Shown here in pieces: positions 52,898 to 62,353 of a DNA stretch of 64,000 bases. Each line of letters starts with the position of its first letter. The stretch's first letter is position 1. Position numbers and translations under genes: made by a program. Source of the DNA: CAVVEQ01 sp963802095 (GTDB lineage Bacteria; Chloroflexota; Anaerolineae; Anaerolineales; Anaerolineaceae); assembly GCA_963802095.1 (NCBI GenBank), contig CAWDHI010000007.1:372001-436000 (forward strand), given 5' to 3'. The notes below the pieces were generated by a model that was given only the letters and a program-made list of their open reading frames with translations, did no database searches and was not told the origin of the DNA.

Positions 52898-52927
52898 CGA
52901 AACCGCCCTCGCAAGAGGGCGGTTTCG
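52898..52927. terminator. Bidirectional terminator after the phosphohexomutase gene
   Basis: CGAAACCGCCCTC and GAGGGCGGTTTCG form a perfect 13-bp stem with a GCAA tetraloop. It separates the plus-strand phosphohexomutase gene from the minus-strand LPxTG gene. Confidence 0.88.
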
Positions 52928-52978
52928 CTGCAACGGAGGTAAAAAGGAGACTCAGAACCCTGACGCTTGGAGGCGGGA

Positions 52979-53545
52979 TCAGGCAGAAGAAGAGGATCGC
53001 AGCTTGCGCGAGAGGAGGATGATTCCGATAAACAAGGCAGTGAGGCCGATCATAAGGGGAACCCCATAATCATCGGCAAAACCTGTGTTGGGCAAATTGG
53101 ACGGAGTGGCTGTGGAAGTTGGACCCCCCGCAGCCTGCGTAAGCATAGCTTCAACGGTCGCGGTTTGAGCAGCTTGTTCTGCTGAAAGCGTTTCGGAGAT
53201 TGGCGTACCCAAAGCCAGAACCGGTGTAGCGGTTGGTGGAGGTGGATTGGTGGGAGTTGGTGTGATGCTTGGCGTGAGCAGGAATTGTTCGGTGGCCGCC
53301 CGGGAGGTGGCTGCAATGGATGTTGCTGTGTTTGCTGCGTAGATCTGGGCAGCTTCGGCGTTTCGCTTGGCGTTCTGGGCAGGCACCACCATGGTCGCCA
53401 CGATCACCAGCACGACCAGGATGACAACGGTCATAAATCCAATAATGCCAATGGCTATGTAAAAATTCCGGTTGCCGGAAGGTTTTGGTGCCGGTTCTTC
53501 TATGAAATCTTCAAACTGGCTGTCATCATGAAGGGGGGTGGTCAT
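52979..53545 (-). CDS. Membrane protein with LPxTG-type C-terminal sorting signal
   Basis: Protein of 188 residues. An acidic N-terminus precedes a membrane helix (28-54), a helical stretch rich in Ala and Thr, a Pro/Thr-rich segment (91-110), and finally L-P-N-T-G (151-155), a second hydrophobic helix (161-178) and a basic tail (S-R-K-L-R). The last three elements are the classical sortase signal, rare in this phylum. AGGAG precedes ATG 53545. It lies 33 nt downstream of the next gene and may be the last gene of the large minus-strand operon. No sortase gene is in the window. Confidence 0.72.
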   Translation of the reverse strand: MTTPLHDDSQFEDFIEEPAPKPSGNRNFYIAIGIIGFMTVVILVVLVIVATMVVPAQNAKRNAEAAQIYAANTATSIAATSRAATEQFLLTPSITPTPTNPPPPTATPVLALGTPISETLSAEQAAQTATVEAMLTQAAGGPTSTATPSNLPNTGFADDYGVPLMIGLTALFIGIILLSRKLRSSSSA

Positions 53546-53578
53546 AGGCTCTACTCCTCTTGCTTTAAGATGCAAGAA

Positions 53579-54631
53579 TCATTCCAAAATATCAAGGTTA
53601 TTCACCGGAAACGAAGTCGATGGCAACCGGTCGAACTTCACTTCAGCGCACGATCCGCGCAAACCACTTTGAATGGTTGTCTCACCTTCCCGGATCTGGC
53701 TTACCGTTCCCACAGCCCCGGTATAAGGGGGTACTTTTACCCGCACCCGGCTGCCCTGGCGGACGTGCCCACCCTCCCGGGGATCGTTCCCTGTTCCGGA
53801 AAGGGGGATGACAACTTCAGGTCGATGGCCGTTATAAACATCCCACTCGCATGCGTTCAGGCAGGCATTGTGCCTGTCGTATTGGTTTAGCAAATTGGCA
53901 GCTACCGGATTCATTGAGATGGATCCGAATCCCTCCAAAAGGATAACTGGAACATCCATTTTTAATACGTACCCTACCAGTGAGGAGGAAATACTGGAAA
54001 GGATCAAACCACGCAGGGAAAAATCCACCGCTGCTTCCAACGCTTCCTGCCGGCGGCAGAAGCTTCCAGCCACAATTGCACCGCGCATGGTCACATCCAC
54101 GCTGGCAAGGGTGAATTCACCTGCATCGGGTTTGACGGTATTAACCAGTAACCCGGAGGAGATTCGTCCATTTCCCCACACACCCTGTAAAAGACAGCCG
54201 AAGGATTCCACCACCACCGACCAGTTGGGATTTACCTCGCGGATGACACCATCCAGCCCGGCTTTCAATTCAAAGGCGGGATTTAACAGCTCCAGGAGGA
54301 CTTTGCCCTCCTCAATGGATTCGATGTAACAATCCGCTGGAGCCCTGATGATCTTTTTGATCACCCTGCCGGTTTTTGCCAGGATATCCCCTTTCTGCAG
54401 AGTTTCTCCCGCCGCACGGTCCGAGATCGCTTCCAGTGACAGCTTTCGGGAGACCCCGAGGGACTGGTAGAGATCGATCACTTCATGCCTGCCGGGGAGG
54501 AAACAATTCCCCACCGTTTCCGTTGCAGCCACCTTTTGATCCCTGCGAACAAGTATCTCCCCTTCGTGGGGTAGGGAACGCGTGCGTCGGATGCGAGCCT
54601 GCTGCGTGAAATGCGAAATCGGCATGACCAT
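53579..54631 (-). CDS. Uncharacterised protein with barrel-sandwich-like domain, next to MutL-type ATPase
   Basis: Protein of about 350 residues that I do not recognise as a named family. The N-terminal third (H-E-G-E-I-L-V, T-L-Q-K-G-D-I-L-A-K-T-G, R-A-P-A-D-C-Y-I-E) has the Gly-rich beta pattern of barrel-sandwich hybrids. The middle contains I-L-S-S-I-S-S-S-L-V-G and V-I-L-L-E-G-F-G-S-I. The C-terminus (V-R-Q-G-S-R-V-R-V, G-A-V-G-T-V) looks like a small SH3/KOW-like barrel. No membrane segment is present. GTG/ATG starts further upstream overlap the MutL gene; ATG 54631 is the simplest choice. Confidence 0.6.
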   Translation of the reverse strand: MVMPISHFTQQARIRRTRSLPHEGEILVRRDQKVAATETVGNCFLPGRHEVIDLYQSLGVSRKLSLEAISDRAAGETLQKGDILAKTGRVIKKIIRAPADCYIESIEEGKVLLELLNPAFELKAGLDGVIREVNPNWSVVVESFGCLLQGVWGNGRISSGLLVNTVKPDAGEFTLASVDVTMRGAIVAGSFCRRQEALEAAVDFSLRGLILSSISSSLVGYVLKMDVPVILLEGFGSISMNPVAANLLNQYDRHNACLNACEWDVYNGHRPEVVIPLSGTGNDPREGGHVRQGSRVRVKVPPYTGAVGTVSQIREGETTIQSGLRGSCAEVKFDRLPSTSFPVNNLDILE

Positions 54632-54665
54632 GTCTGCCGATATGATGCAGGAAGCGTGCCAGGGG

Positions 54666-56387
54666 TCAAGCGCCCAGGATCGATGCCCAGTGCTGAATCG
54701 TCTGCCTGCGTAATTCGTTATCAGGGGGAAGGGAAAGGGGGCGGCCACGTGCATCAATTACCACACCGCAAAGCCCGCCGAAAACCTTGAATCCGCTGGC
54801 TTTACGAACCGGGTCGATCACAACTCCGCGGGCGGGTTCCATTAGGATGTTGGCGGTTTGCCCCGGGGGTAGGGGGAAGGCAACCAGGCTGCCCATTTTG
54901 ATATCCAGGTGGGTTACGCTGCTTTGCCCGTAGTCGATGGATACTCTCAGGATGGGGGTCCCGGGTTTGGCTTTTGCGATGGGTGCGATAACCGTAGCCA
55001 GGTTGGTGAATGCGCTGGAATCGATCACTTGAACCGGAATGAGGGAGTTGATGACCGCGGAAGCGCCCAGCAGGGAGGCAAGCCCATTCTTATCCAGAAG
55101 AATGGAGGTTATCCCAACCGGCTGTATGCCATCCAGGATCATCATGAGGGCTTCCCCTGGATGGGGCGTGCGGGTAAGCGTCGACCCAGAAACCAGGATC
55201 GATTCAAAGCAGGCAGTGGGGAGCCCGGCTTGTTCGAGGTGCGGCCGCAGACAACCCTGCAGGATTTCCCTGGCGGCTGCCTGTTCGATATCCAGTGTTT
55301 CAGCGGTGGCGGGAACGGATTGGGGATAAAGACTCTTTTGCCAGAGGTAATCGGTGGCAGCATCCACGGCGCTTTGCTCCACCAGCCATTTAATGACTGA
55401 TTCTGCGGGATAACTCTGCAGAAAAGATTTCAGACCTTGTCCAAGCCCGAAGGGTGTTACGGATATTTCAGAAATACCCTGGCAGGCGCTAACCAGGGTT
55501 GTGGAGGTGGCTCCGAGATCAATACCGAGAACACCTTTTGAGGAGGGATACCGCAGGCTTAAGTAACGTACGACACGGTCGAAACCTATTGATGTTGGGA
55601 TAGGTGGGGTGGAACAGATCTTCTGAAGGTTTCTGAAACCTTCATATTGACCTGCACGTATTCCGGTTACCACATCGCAGAGTACATCCAGCGCAGGGGT
55701 GAAATCCTCGCGGTCGATTTGCGGTTGGAGATTCGTGGCCGGGTAGAACCTGGCGACATTCTCGAAGTGCTCTTCGATCTCTTTCAACAGGATCGAATTT
55801 CCTGCATAAATGACGGTGGGAATGTGCTCTGCGGGAAACGATTTACACGCCTGGAGGATCACATCCTCCAGCTTTCGGATGGCACTCACCGAGCCATGAT
55901 CCGTACCCCCAGCAAATAGAATAATCTCCGGTTCGCTGGAAATGATCGCATCCAATTGATCCACCCTGCGCGGTGTACCAGCCGGATCCAGGCTGGATAC
56001 ACTGCAGCCCGGGACGGCGGAAGCCAGTTTGAACGCGCTTTTGGCGGAAAAAACAGGAAGCAACCCGATGGTGAGGATGCGGATGGGCTTTCCTGCGGAA
56101 TGGGTGACAACCAGGCCATCCACCCCCGAGCCATCGGCAAGCGAAGGCAGGATCAGGTGGGAGGTATCATCCAGAAGAGAACGCGAGGAGGCTGACTGCA
56201 ACCCCATCAACGCCTGCAGGAGACCATCATTAATATTCCGGAAAGGGTGGATGATGGAAGTGGGGGCGCTGCAGGAGGCGAGGAAATGAAATTGCCCGGC
56301 TGCTTGGTCAAAGAGCACTGCCCGAGTATTACAGGAGCCGATCTCGACTCCCAGAAGAGATATCACCCTGGTGAATGGAATGGCCAT
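54666..56387 (-). CDS. MutL/GlmL-family ASKHA ATPase
   Basis: Protein of 573 residues resembling the MutL family associated with glutamate mutase (GlmL, PF13941 type), which belongs to the actin/Hsp70/sugar-kinase ATPases. Two nucleotide-binding phosphate loops are visible: L-L-G-V-E-I-G-S-C-N-T-R near the N-terminus and V-L-G-I-D-L-G-A-T-S-T-T in the middle. Other conserved spots are I-I-L-F-A-G-G-T-D and I-L-V-S-G-S-T-L-T-R. No mutase or cobalamin gene is adjacent, so a role as mutase reactivator is not supported here. It starts 3 nt after the upstream gene. Confidence 0.78.
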   Translation of the reverse strand: MAIPFTRVISLLGVEIGSCNTRAVLFDQAAGQFHFLASCSAPTSIIHPFRNINDGLLQALMGLQSASSRSLLDDTSHLILPSLADGSGVDGLVVTHSAGKPIRILTIGLLPVFSAKSAFKLASAVPGCSVSSLDPAGTPRRVDQLDAIISSEPEIILFAGGTDHGSVSAIRKLEDVILQACKSFPAEHIPTVIYAGNSILLKEIEEHFENVARFYPATNLQPQIDREDFTPALDVLCDVVTGIRAGQYEGFRNLQKICSTPPIPTSIGFDRVVRYLSLRYPSSKGVLGIDLGATSTTLVSACQGISEISVTPFGLGQGLKSFLQSYPAESVIKWLVEQSAVDAATDYLWQKSLYPQSVPATAETLDIEQAAAREILQGCLRPHLEQAGLPTACFESILVSGSTLTRTPHPGEALMMILDGIQPVGITSILLDKNGLASLLGASAVINSLIPVQVIDSSAFTNLATVIAPIAKAKPGTPILRVSIDYGQSSVTHLDIKMGSLVAFPLPPGQTANILMEPARGVVIDPVRKASGFKVFGGLCGVVIDARGRPLSLPPDNELRRQTIQHWASILGA

Positions 56388-56390
56388 GGT

Positions 56391-57062
56391 TTAACCGATC
56401 AATAGCCTGACGGTTTCCCAGAGAAATGCCAACCGGGAAACCAGCGCTGTGATGGAAGCGCTGAAAACTCCGGCGAATACCGCGCCAAGGGTTGAAACAA
56501 TGAAAAACTTACCTGCCGGACGCATCCAACGGAACATTCCCGGCGCGGCATTGGTCGATTCATCCTTCCGTCGAAGGGTGAATTGGAAATACAACAGGCT
56601 GGAAATGGTACCAAAAAGGATCAAACCCCCTTCGAGGAATTTGACCAGGCCAACCGGACTGGCCAGGAACTGCCAGGAGGAAAACTGCCTGATCGAAGCA
56701 CTCACCTGTGGAATCAGTGTACCGAAGATCGCCCCGCCGATGATGACCGCAGCGCCGGTCCCGACCAGGAATCCCATGGAGATGTTCCCCAGCTGGGAAT
56801 ATCGGGGTATGAGCCGAAAAAGTAAGAGAATGCTCAGAATCAATGGAACCGCTGCCAGTTGATAACTGCCAGATTGAAAGGTGAGGAGAATTCGGGGGCC
56901 GATAAATTGTTGCAAAATAATCACTGCAAAATATCCGGTAGTGCAGCCCACCAGGAGGGCGAGGGAAAAGCGAAAAACAGGGTTATCCCCAAATATATAA
57001 CTGAATACAAGAAGGGTAAGGATGAAGCTCACCACGGTCCAAGCCAGATCAGGAATTGCCAA
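56391..57062 (-). CDS. Polytopic membrane protein of the MutL operon
   Basis: Protein of 223 residues with about six hydrophobic segments (near 5-24, 30-52, 65-85, 95-118, 140-160, 180-205). A Gly-rich helix (G-F-L-V-G-T-G-A-A-V-I-I-G-G-A) is notable. No motif that I know is present. The gene sits between the scaffold gene and the MutL-type ATPase with gaps of 3 nt on both sides, so it is part of the same operon and perhaps of the same complex. Confidence 0.7.
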   Translation of the reverse strand: MAIPDLAWTVVSFILTLLVFSYIFGDNPVFRFSLALLVGCTTGYFAVIILQQFIGPRILLTFQSGSYQLAAVPLILSILLLFRLIPRYSQLGNISMGFLVGTGAAVIIGGAIFGTLIPQVSASIRQFSSWQFLASPVGLVKFLEGGLILFGTISSLLYFQFTLRRKDESTNAAPGMFRWMRPAGKFFIVSTLGAVFAGVFSASITALVSRLAFLWETVRLLIG

Positions 57063-57065
57063 ACC

Positions 57066-60000
57066 TTACCCCTCTCTGCCTGTTTGGTTTTTTCGATCTC
57101 GCGTGACCCGCAGAATCAACCCAAGGAGAATGACTAGGACAGCCAGGAATTGGCCTGCCAAATATAATCCCCAAAGGCTGGAGCCTTCTGACTGTTTTCC
57201 GATCATGTTTTCATATGCAACTGCGCCTGAAATCCCAGCTACCAATCCCTTTACCTGGCCGGAAGCTGAATAGGGTTCGAGCAGTGGTCCTGTCTGTGCG
57301 CTTGTCGCAATCAACAGCGGAGCACTACCCAATCTTGGCTGAACCTGTTCGATCCAATCCCTGGAAATATCCGCATTTTCAGAAAGAACAAGAATGGCAG
57401 CGAATTGATCGAGGCTGGTGACACCTTCAAGCGCAGGTTTACTCCATGAAGGCTGCCCGTCCCAACCTATCCGGACCACGCTCGGGGGATGAAGGGCAAA
57501 TGCCAGCAGCCCGGTAGAGCCACCTGCTAGATAACCGAGGTTTTCAGTCTTACTCGACAGGTCATAGGAAGGGAATTTTTGATTAATTTGTTGCAAAAGC
57601 TCTTCAGCCAGGATCGGTCCTGAAGGTTGGGTGGAGATGAAGGTTACATTTGCATCCTTCAGGGCAAGCTGTTCCATTATTGTCGAGCTGATAGGGTGCA
57701 ATTCAGCTGCGAAAGCCGGGGAATACTCCAGGGCAACCAGTACCGGTACTCCAGCAGGAAGTGTCTCTATGGTTCTATGGAAGCTGACTGTTTCTGCTGA
57801 AAAAAGTTGCGTGAGGGGAAGGAACCCCAATCCCACGGCCGCAAAAAGGAGCAGGACGATCACCACCAATGAAACGATCACCACCCAAAGCAGCTTCCTG
57901 GAGCGTTTTTTCTCTTTCGGTGCCTGGTCGGCGGGTGCAGGTCCACGGGTGAGCACTTGCTCCATCATGGCAGCATATTGCTGTTGCGTTTCGGATTTCA
58001 CTACCGGGGGGGTAGTACCTAAGGGCGTGGTGGTTACTGGTAATGGCGTTTTTCCAGTAAGAGACCCGGTGGTGGAGCTCAGGGAACCCGTGGCGGGTGC
58101 GGATTGCTTTGGCGGACGTGCAGAACCAGCCAGGACTGCCTTGACAAGACCAACCGGTTTGAGGGCTTCGAGCCAGCCGGGCATTTCCGCTGGGGCAAGG
58201 CCAGGCTGATCTCCGGACGTTTCCGAGGTTTCACCTTCGCCAGGTTCAGCCGAGATCCAATCCGGCAAAGAATCCATCCCCATCGGAACAGCAGGGTTGG
58301 GTGAGGCTGCGGGTTGAAGGGGTTGTTGATTGGCTGACTGGTTTGCCGCAATTATCCCTGGCATAAAGCCGGACGAGCCAGATCCCTTTTCTAACACCTG
58401 CGGGGGAGGTGGCGGTGGAACCGGCTTTTTTTCCTCCTGCATGGAGGGGAGACCACTCAACCAATCCGGTTGAGGTTCAACTTCCCCACTGGTTGCCGGT
58501 TTGGATGTGAAAAAGCTCTCGGGATTGATGCCGAGATCATCCAGTGAGGCTTCCTTGCGCGATGGAGCTGCTTCTTGCTTTTCAGGGGGGGACAGGAAAA
58601 GATCCTCGGGCTGAATACTCAGGTTAGCCAGGTCGGGAACTTCAGGCGCTGAGTCAGGTTTTGATCCCGCCATTGGTGGTGTGGGTTGCGACTCTGAATC
58701 AGCATTCGTAGAAGCGGAAACGAAAAGATCGGGGATGGGTTCTTCCTCTGCCCCGGTGTGACCGCCTGTGGAAGCTTTCGCTTCCTGGTCACTTTCCAAC
58801 TCCTGGAGCCAATCCGGTAGAGGTCCTGTGAACCCGGAATGCTGACCGGGTTCCATCACCCAGGCTGCAGGTTTGGAGACTCCATCAGACTGATCCGGAG
58901 ATGCCTCCTCGCGGGGAGCGAACCGGGGTTCTTCCACATCCTTGAATAGGTCCAACGGTGTGGCGGGTGTTTCGTTGATAACCGTGTTAAGCCAATCCTG
59001 GTTCTGGATTTCGGAAGCCGCAGGGATGACAGGTTTGGGTTCGGAGGGATTGAAATCCTGTAAACCAGATTGGTCCGGAAGAGGTTTTTCGAAGGCGGCA
59101 GATTCGACGGGAGAATTGGGTTTTACAGGTTCGAACTCAAGCTCCGCCGAAGCTTCATTGCTGAGGGATTCCTGGCTTGGAAAAAGGGAGCTTTGTGTTT
59201 CGTCAAAATTAATTTCGCCAGAATATTGTTTTAACCAATCGGGGGTTTCCTCCGAAGGCTGGATGGATTCGATATCCACTGGTTGAACTTCCGCCAATGG
59301 CTCCAGAGGTGCAGGGGATTCCCGGATCGGCTCGGGCGGTGGCCTGAAGAGCGAATCCGACACGCTGGATGAAGTGGGTGGCATCGGGGGCAGAACGGGA
59401 GCCTCGGCTTGGGAAATGGGTGGAGCCACTTCCTGGATTGGTGGCGAGGGGGGAACCTCTTGCACCGGAAGCTTCGTTTCAACCTCTTTAGGTGGCGTGG
59501 AAGCAGAAATTGCTGCTGGTGGAAGGGGTTGGGGGGATGGTGCCGGTTCTCCATGGGGCGTTGTCATGGGAGCTGCTTGGGAGCCATCGGGGGGGAGGAT
59601 GCCTTCCATTCCCATCCCGCCGATTGCGTCGCTGCTTAAGAGTCCCGTCAGCCCGGTGGAGGAAAACCCGGGAAGGTTTTTGAGATCCTGGGGTGGCTGG
59701 ATTGTAGGGGGTGCCTGTGGCTCAGCGCTCACAATGGGTGGGGCTGCAAATTGGCTCAAAAGCCGGGCATCAAGTTCCTCCTGGCTGATCTGTTCGAGGG
59801 GGGGAGAAGATTCTACTGGACGACTGGGAGGTTCTTCAAATGCGCGAAGAGAAGGTGGCATAATTCCTGAATTTGAGCTCACCTCGAAAGTTCCTTCAGT
59901 GGTTAAAGGTGCCTCCAAAGAGGGAGGATCCGGGGTCACCTGAGGCGGTTCGAGATCCGGTGCCATGGGTGACACCGGTGCATTCTGTAAGTCCTTCAGC

Positions 60001-60983
60001 CATGAAAGGGATGGTTCGGGTTGCAGAATCGCAGCGGGTTGTTCATCGGTTGGCGGAATAATTGGTGGGAGGGCAGTCCCTTCCAGATCTTGAGGAGCTT
60101 TTTCTACTTCGGAAGGGGAGGTCAACAATGAATCCAGAAAGGCGAGGTCGAGATCGGATGCTTGCTTGGGAGCGGATTCTGAAGCAGGTACTTCAACAAC
60201 CGGTTTCTCCGACGGTTTGATTGAACCTTCCGCAGTAGCCTCGGCAATTGGTTGTTGCGCCATTGGGGGAATGGGTGCTGGCATTTCGTCTTCCTGAACC
60301 TTCCCCAATGATCCAGTCGCCCGTTCAATGTCATATTCCACAATCGGTCCGACTTCTCCCATTGGCGAGCCAAAACTTTCCTCGAATCCTGGTTTCAACT
60401 TTTCTTCATCGCCAATGGCACCCAGTTTATCCAACCAGTCGGATGCCGAACCCGGGATGGAAGAAAGAGGGGTGAGCTGTTGGGTCTCCCCCAAATTTTC
60501 AGTTTCCTCCAGTTTCTCCTGGTGTTTTGCGAAAGCAGCCGCGGCTAAAAACTCAGCTGCAGTGGAGGGGTTTTCCGGCGGAGGGCCGAGGCTGCCGGTG
60601 GAGGCTCGCAGATCATTCAACCAGCTCAGGTCTTCTCCAGCTTGTGGCACAGGTGCAGGTTGTTGTGCGGAGGCCAGGTCGCGGGTATTGTAGAGCCAAT
60701 CCGGGTTTTCCACTACGGGTTCCTGTTCGGGGGTGGGGATTGTCAGGGGAGCGCTGGGGCTTGATGGCACCCCGCCATTTTTTGCGATCTGATCCATTGC
60801 ATTCAATGCCCTCACTCGTTCAAGCCATTCCAGATTCTCCATTTCCGATTGGGGTTGATCCGGGGAAGAATCCAGCGATTGGGTTTTTCCGGGCGTGGGA
60901 CCAAGCCTTGAATGGCACATGGTGCAAATTACCGCTTCGGGTGGATTGGGGGTTCCGCAGATCTGGCAAATAATTTCTGGCAT
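57066..60983 (-). CDS. Large zinc-ribbon scaffold protein with repeated W-L motifs and two membrane helices
   Basis: Protein of 1305 residues. Residues 6-24 form a zinc ribbon (C-Q-I-C ... C-T-M-C). Residues 30-1040 are low-complexity, rich in Pro, Ser, Glu and Ala and probably disordered, but carry about twelve short motifs of the form x-W-L-x2-L, for example L-E-W-L-E-R-V, P-D-W-L-Y-N-T, L-S-W-L-N-D-L, S-D-W-L-D-K-L, P-D-W-L-Q-E-L and P-G-W-L-E-A-L. A basic stretch (K-E-K-K-R-S-R-K) leads to a membrane helix (about 1055-1075), an extracytoplasmic domain of about 190 residues and a last membrane helix near the C-terminus. It looks like a cytoplasmic docking scaffold anchored in the membrane. 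Confidence 0.75.
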   Translation of the reverse strand: MPEIICQICGTPNPPEAVICTMCHSRLGPTPGKTQSLDSSPDQPQSEMENLEWLERVRALNAMDQIAKNGGVPSSPSAPLTIPTPEQEPVVENPDWLYNTRDLASAQQPAPVPQAGEDLSWLNDLRASTGSLGPPPENPSTAAEFLAAAAFAKHQEKLEETENLGETQQLTPLSSIPGSASDWLDKLGAIGDEEKLKPGFEESFGSPMGEVGPIVEYDIERATGSLGKVQEDEMPAPIPPMAQQPIAEATAEGSIKPSEKPVVEVPASESAPKQASDLDLAFLDSLLTSPSEVEKAPQDLEGTALPPIIPPTDEQPAAILQPEPSLSWLKDLQNAPVSPMAPDLEPPQVTPDPPSLEAPLTTEGTFEVSSNSGIMPPSLRAFEEPPSRPVESSPPLEQISQEELDARLLSQFAAPPIVSAEPQAPPTIQPPQDLKNLPGFSSTGLTGLLSSDAIGGMGMEGILPPDGSQAAPMTTPHGEPAPSPQPLPPAAISASTPPKEVETKLPVQEVPPSPPIQEVAPPISQAEAPVLPPMPPTSSSVSDSLFRPPPEPIRESPAPLEPLAEVQPVDIESIQPSEETPDWLKQYSGEINFDETQSSLFPSQESLSNEASAELEFEPVKPNSPVESAAFEKPLPDQSGLQDFNPSEPKPVIPAASEIQNQDWLNTVINETPATPLDLFKDVEEPRFAPREEASPDQSDGVSKPAAWVMEPGQHSGFTGPLPDWLQELESDQEAKASTGGHTGAEEEPIPDLFVSASTNADSESQPTPPMAGSKPDSAPEVPDLANLSIQPEDLFLSPPEKQEAAPSRKEASLDDLGINPESFFTSKPATSGEVEPQPDWLSGLPSMQEEKKPVPPPPPPQVLEKGSGSSGFMPGIIAANQSANQQPLQPAASPNPAVPMGMDSLPDWISAEPGEGETSETSGDQPGLAPAEMPGWLEALKPVGLVKAVLAGSARPPKQSAPATGSLSSTTGSLTGKTPLPVTTTPLGTTPPVVKSETQQQYAAMMEQVLTRGPAPADQAPKEKKRSRKLLWVVIVSLVVIVLLLFAAVGLGFLPLTQLFSAETVSFHRTIETLPAGVPVLVALEYSPAFAAELHPISSTIMEQLALKDANVTFISTQPSGPILAEELLQQINQKFPSYDLSSKTENLGYLAGGSTGLLAFALHPPSVVRIGWDGQPSWSKPALEGVTSLDQFAAILVLSENADISRDWIEQVQPRLGSAPLLIATSAQTGPLLEPYSASGQVKGLVAGISGAVAYENMIGKQSEGSSLWGLYLAGQFLAVLVILLGLILRVTRDRKNQTGREG

Positions 60984-60986
60984 GTT

Positions 60987-61604
60987 TTATCCACTATAAG
61001 GCCGGTCTATGCCGGTCAGAATTCGTAAGCCGGTGACCAGGCTGCCCAACGAAATGCCGATGAGGACACCCCGGGAACCAGCCAGGGGGATCTTCTGGAT
61101 GGCTGAAATGATCTCGCTCAAGATTGGGATCGATTGGCCCCATACCAGAAACCAGCTATTGGCGAGTAGAAAAAAAACAACCGAAACAATAAAAACGGTA
61201 TTTACCCAGCCTTTCCGCTGGCGAATGAACAGGAAAGCCGCATAAGCTAGGGAGATGCTGATCATCCCAAAAAGGGTGGTTTCGATTGGGATCTGAATGT
61301 TCGTGACGACGCGTTGAAAGAGGGGATCCGTTGCGCCAAGGATGAATCCTGCAACCAGGGTGATCATTAAAGAAAGACTCACAACTACGCTGAATATTCG
61401 TGATGACGAAGGCTTCATCGCCTTTCGAATGTGCCCCGCTGCAAGGTTGATTATCGCGACTAAGGCCGCAACAGCGGCCAGGAGCATGGACCAATCCAGG
61501 ATCTGCAACCGCACAACCTGGATCAGTGGGATGGGAATGAAATATCCAGCCAGCACGATAAGACCTGCAGCAATAGCGAATGCAGCAGCGACCGGGGATC
61601 TCAT
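60987..61604 (-). CDS. Polytopic membrane protein of the MutL operon
   Basis: Protein of 205 residues with about six hydrophobic helices and short loops. No catalytic motif is recognised. It is one of two 200-residue membrane proteins flanking the scaffold gene, and both may be subunits of one complex. Its start overlaps the stop of the preceding gene by 4 nt (ATGA), and the scaffold gene begins 3 nt after its own stop. Confidence 0.7.
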   Translation of the reverse strand: MRSPVAAAFAIAAGLIVLAGYFIPIPLIQVVRLQILDWSMLLAAVAALVAIINLAAGHIRKAMKPSSSRIFSVVVSLSLMITLVAGFILGATDPLFQRVVTNIQIPIETTLFGMISISLAYAAFLFIRQRKGWVNTVFIVSVVFFLLANSWFLVWGQSIPILSEIISAIQKIPLAGSRGVLIGISLGSLVTGLRILTGIDRPYSG

Positions 61605-62353
61605 ATTACCCCAGCTATCACCAGGATTACACCGATCAGCATCCCAAAGATGACCATCAATCGCAGAAGATCCTGGACCATCAGGCTGGCAGTGTTGGAT
61701 CTTTTTCCATCCAAATATGCTGGAAGGGCAAATGTTTCCTCCCCAAAAAGCGTGTTTTCTGTGGAAGCGTAGAAAACCGCTTGAGCGGGTAGCGAATCGG
61801 AGCCGGCAAAGGTCTCCTTCTCCTGCGCAGGTTCTGAAGGCACCATCAAACCGGATTCGACCCCAAAATGTCCGAGAAAGATATTTGCCCCTGTATCTGG
61901 CGAGGAGATCACCGGCAGGGAACCAGCTGCAAAAGCCATGGGCGATAAACCTGCAAGCTGGCTGTTCCCTGCGGGAATACGATCCATGGTGGATTCTCTG
62001 CGGTATACAGCCCTGACTACATCCTCACTGAGCAGGCTCGACACACCATCCCCGCTTGTGGCAACCGGGGTTTGATCCGCTGTGAGGGTGGAGCGGGTGA
62101 TCGATTCAAGCGAATTTAATCCCGCCAGGGTGGAGGCATAATTAGAATCCCCTGGGTGGGCACGCCCGAGACTGAAATGCATTCTTGTTCCCTCTTCCAT
62201 GGAAGCCCCCAGCAGACAACGCAAGTTTTCCACAGCTGGAATCCTGCGAAGAGAAATGGAGGCACGTTTTTTATTTGGCCGGATGAAAATGAAAAGAAAT
62301 CCGGTGGAAAGGATCAATAACGCTGCCCCAATCACAGTGCTCCCCAGGTTCAA
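61601..62353 (-). CDS. Uncharacterised protein with terminal membrane helices
   Basis: Protein of 250 residues: a membrane helix at each end (about 5-24 and 228-249) and a soluble middle of about 200 residues with G-T-R-M-H-F-S-L-G-R, A-S-T-L-A-G-L-N-S-L-E and N-I-F-L-G-H-F-G-V-E-S. I recall similar unannotated proteins in Anaerolineae but can name no function. Both its start and end overlap neighbouring genes by 4 nt, which implies coordinated translation. Confidence 0.65.
   Translation of the reverse strand: MNLGSTVIGAALLILSTGFLFIFIRPNKKRASISLRRIPAVENLRCLLGASMEEGTRMHFSLGRAHPGDSNYASTLAGLNSLESITRSTLTADQTPVATSGDGVSSLLSEDVVRAVYRRESTMDRIPAGNSQLAGLSPMAFAAGSLPVISSPDTGANIFLGHFGVESGLMVPSEPAQEKETFAGSDSLPAQAVFYASTENTLFGEETFALPAYLDGKRSNTASLMVQDLLRLMVIFGMLIGVILVIAGVI

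Noticed and set aside
57066..60983. Plus-strand glycine/serine-rich frames (such as 59374-59943) within the scaffold gene
   Set aside because: These are reverse-strand readings of the Pro/Ser-rich linker; composition explains their openness.
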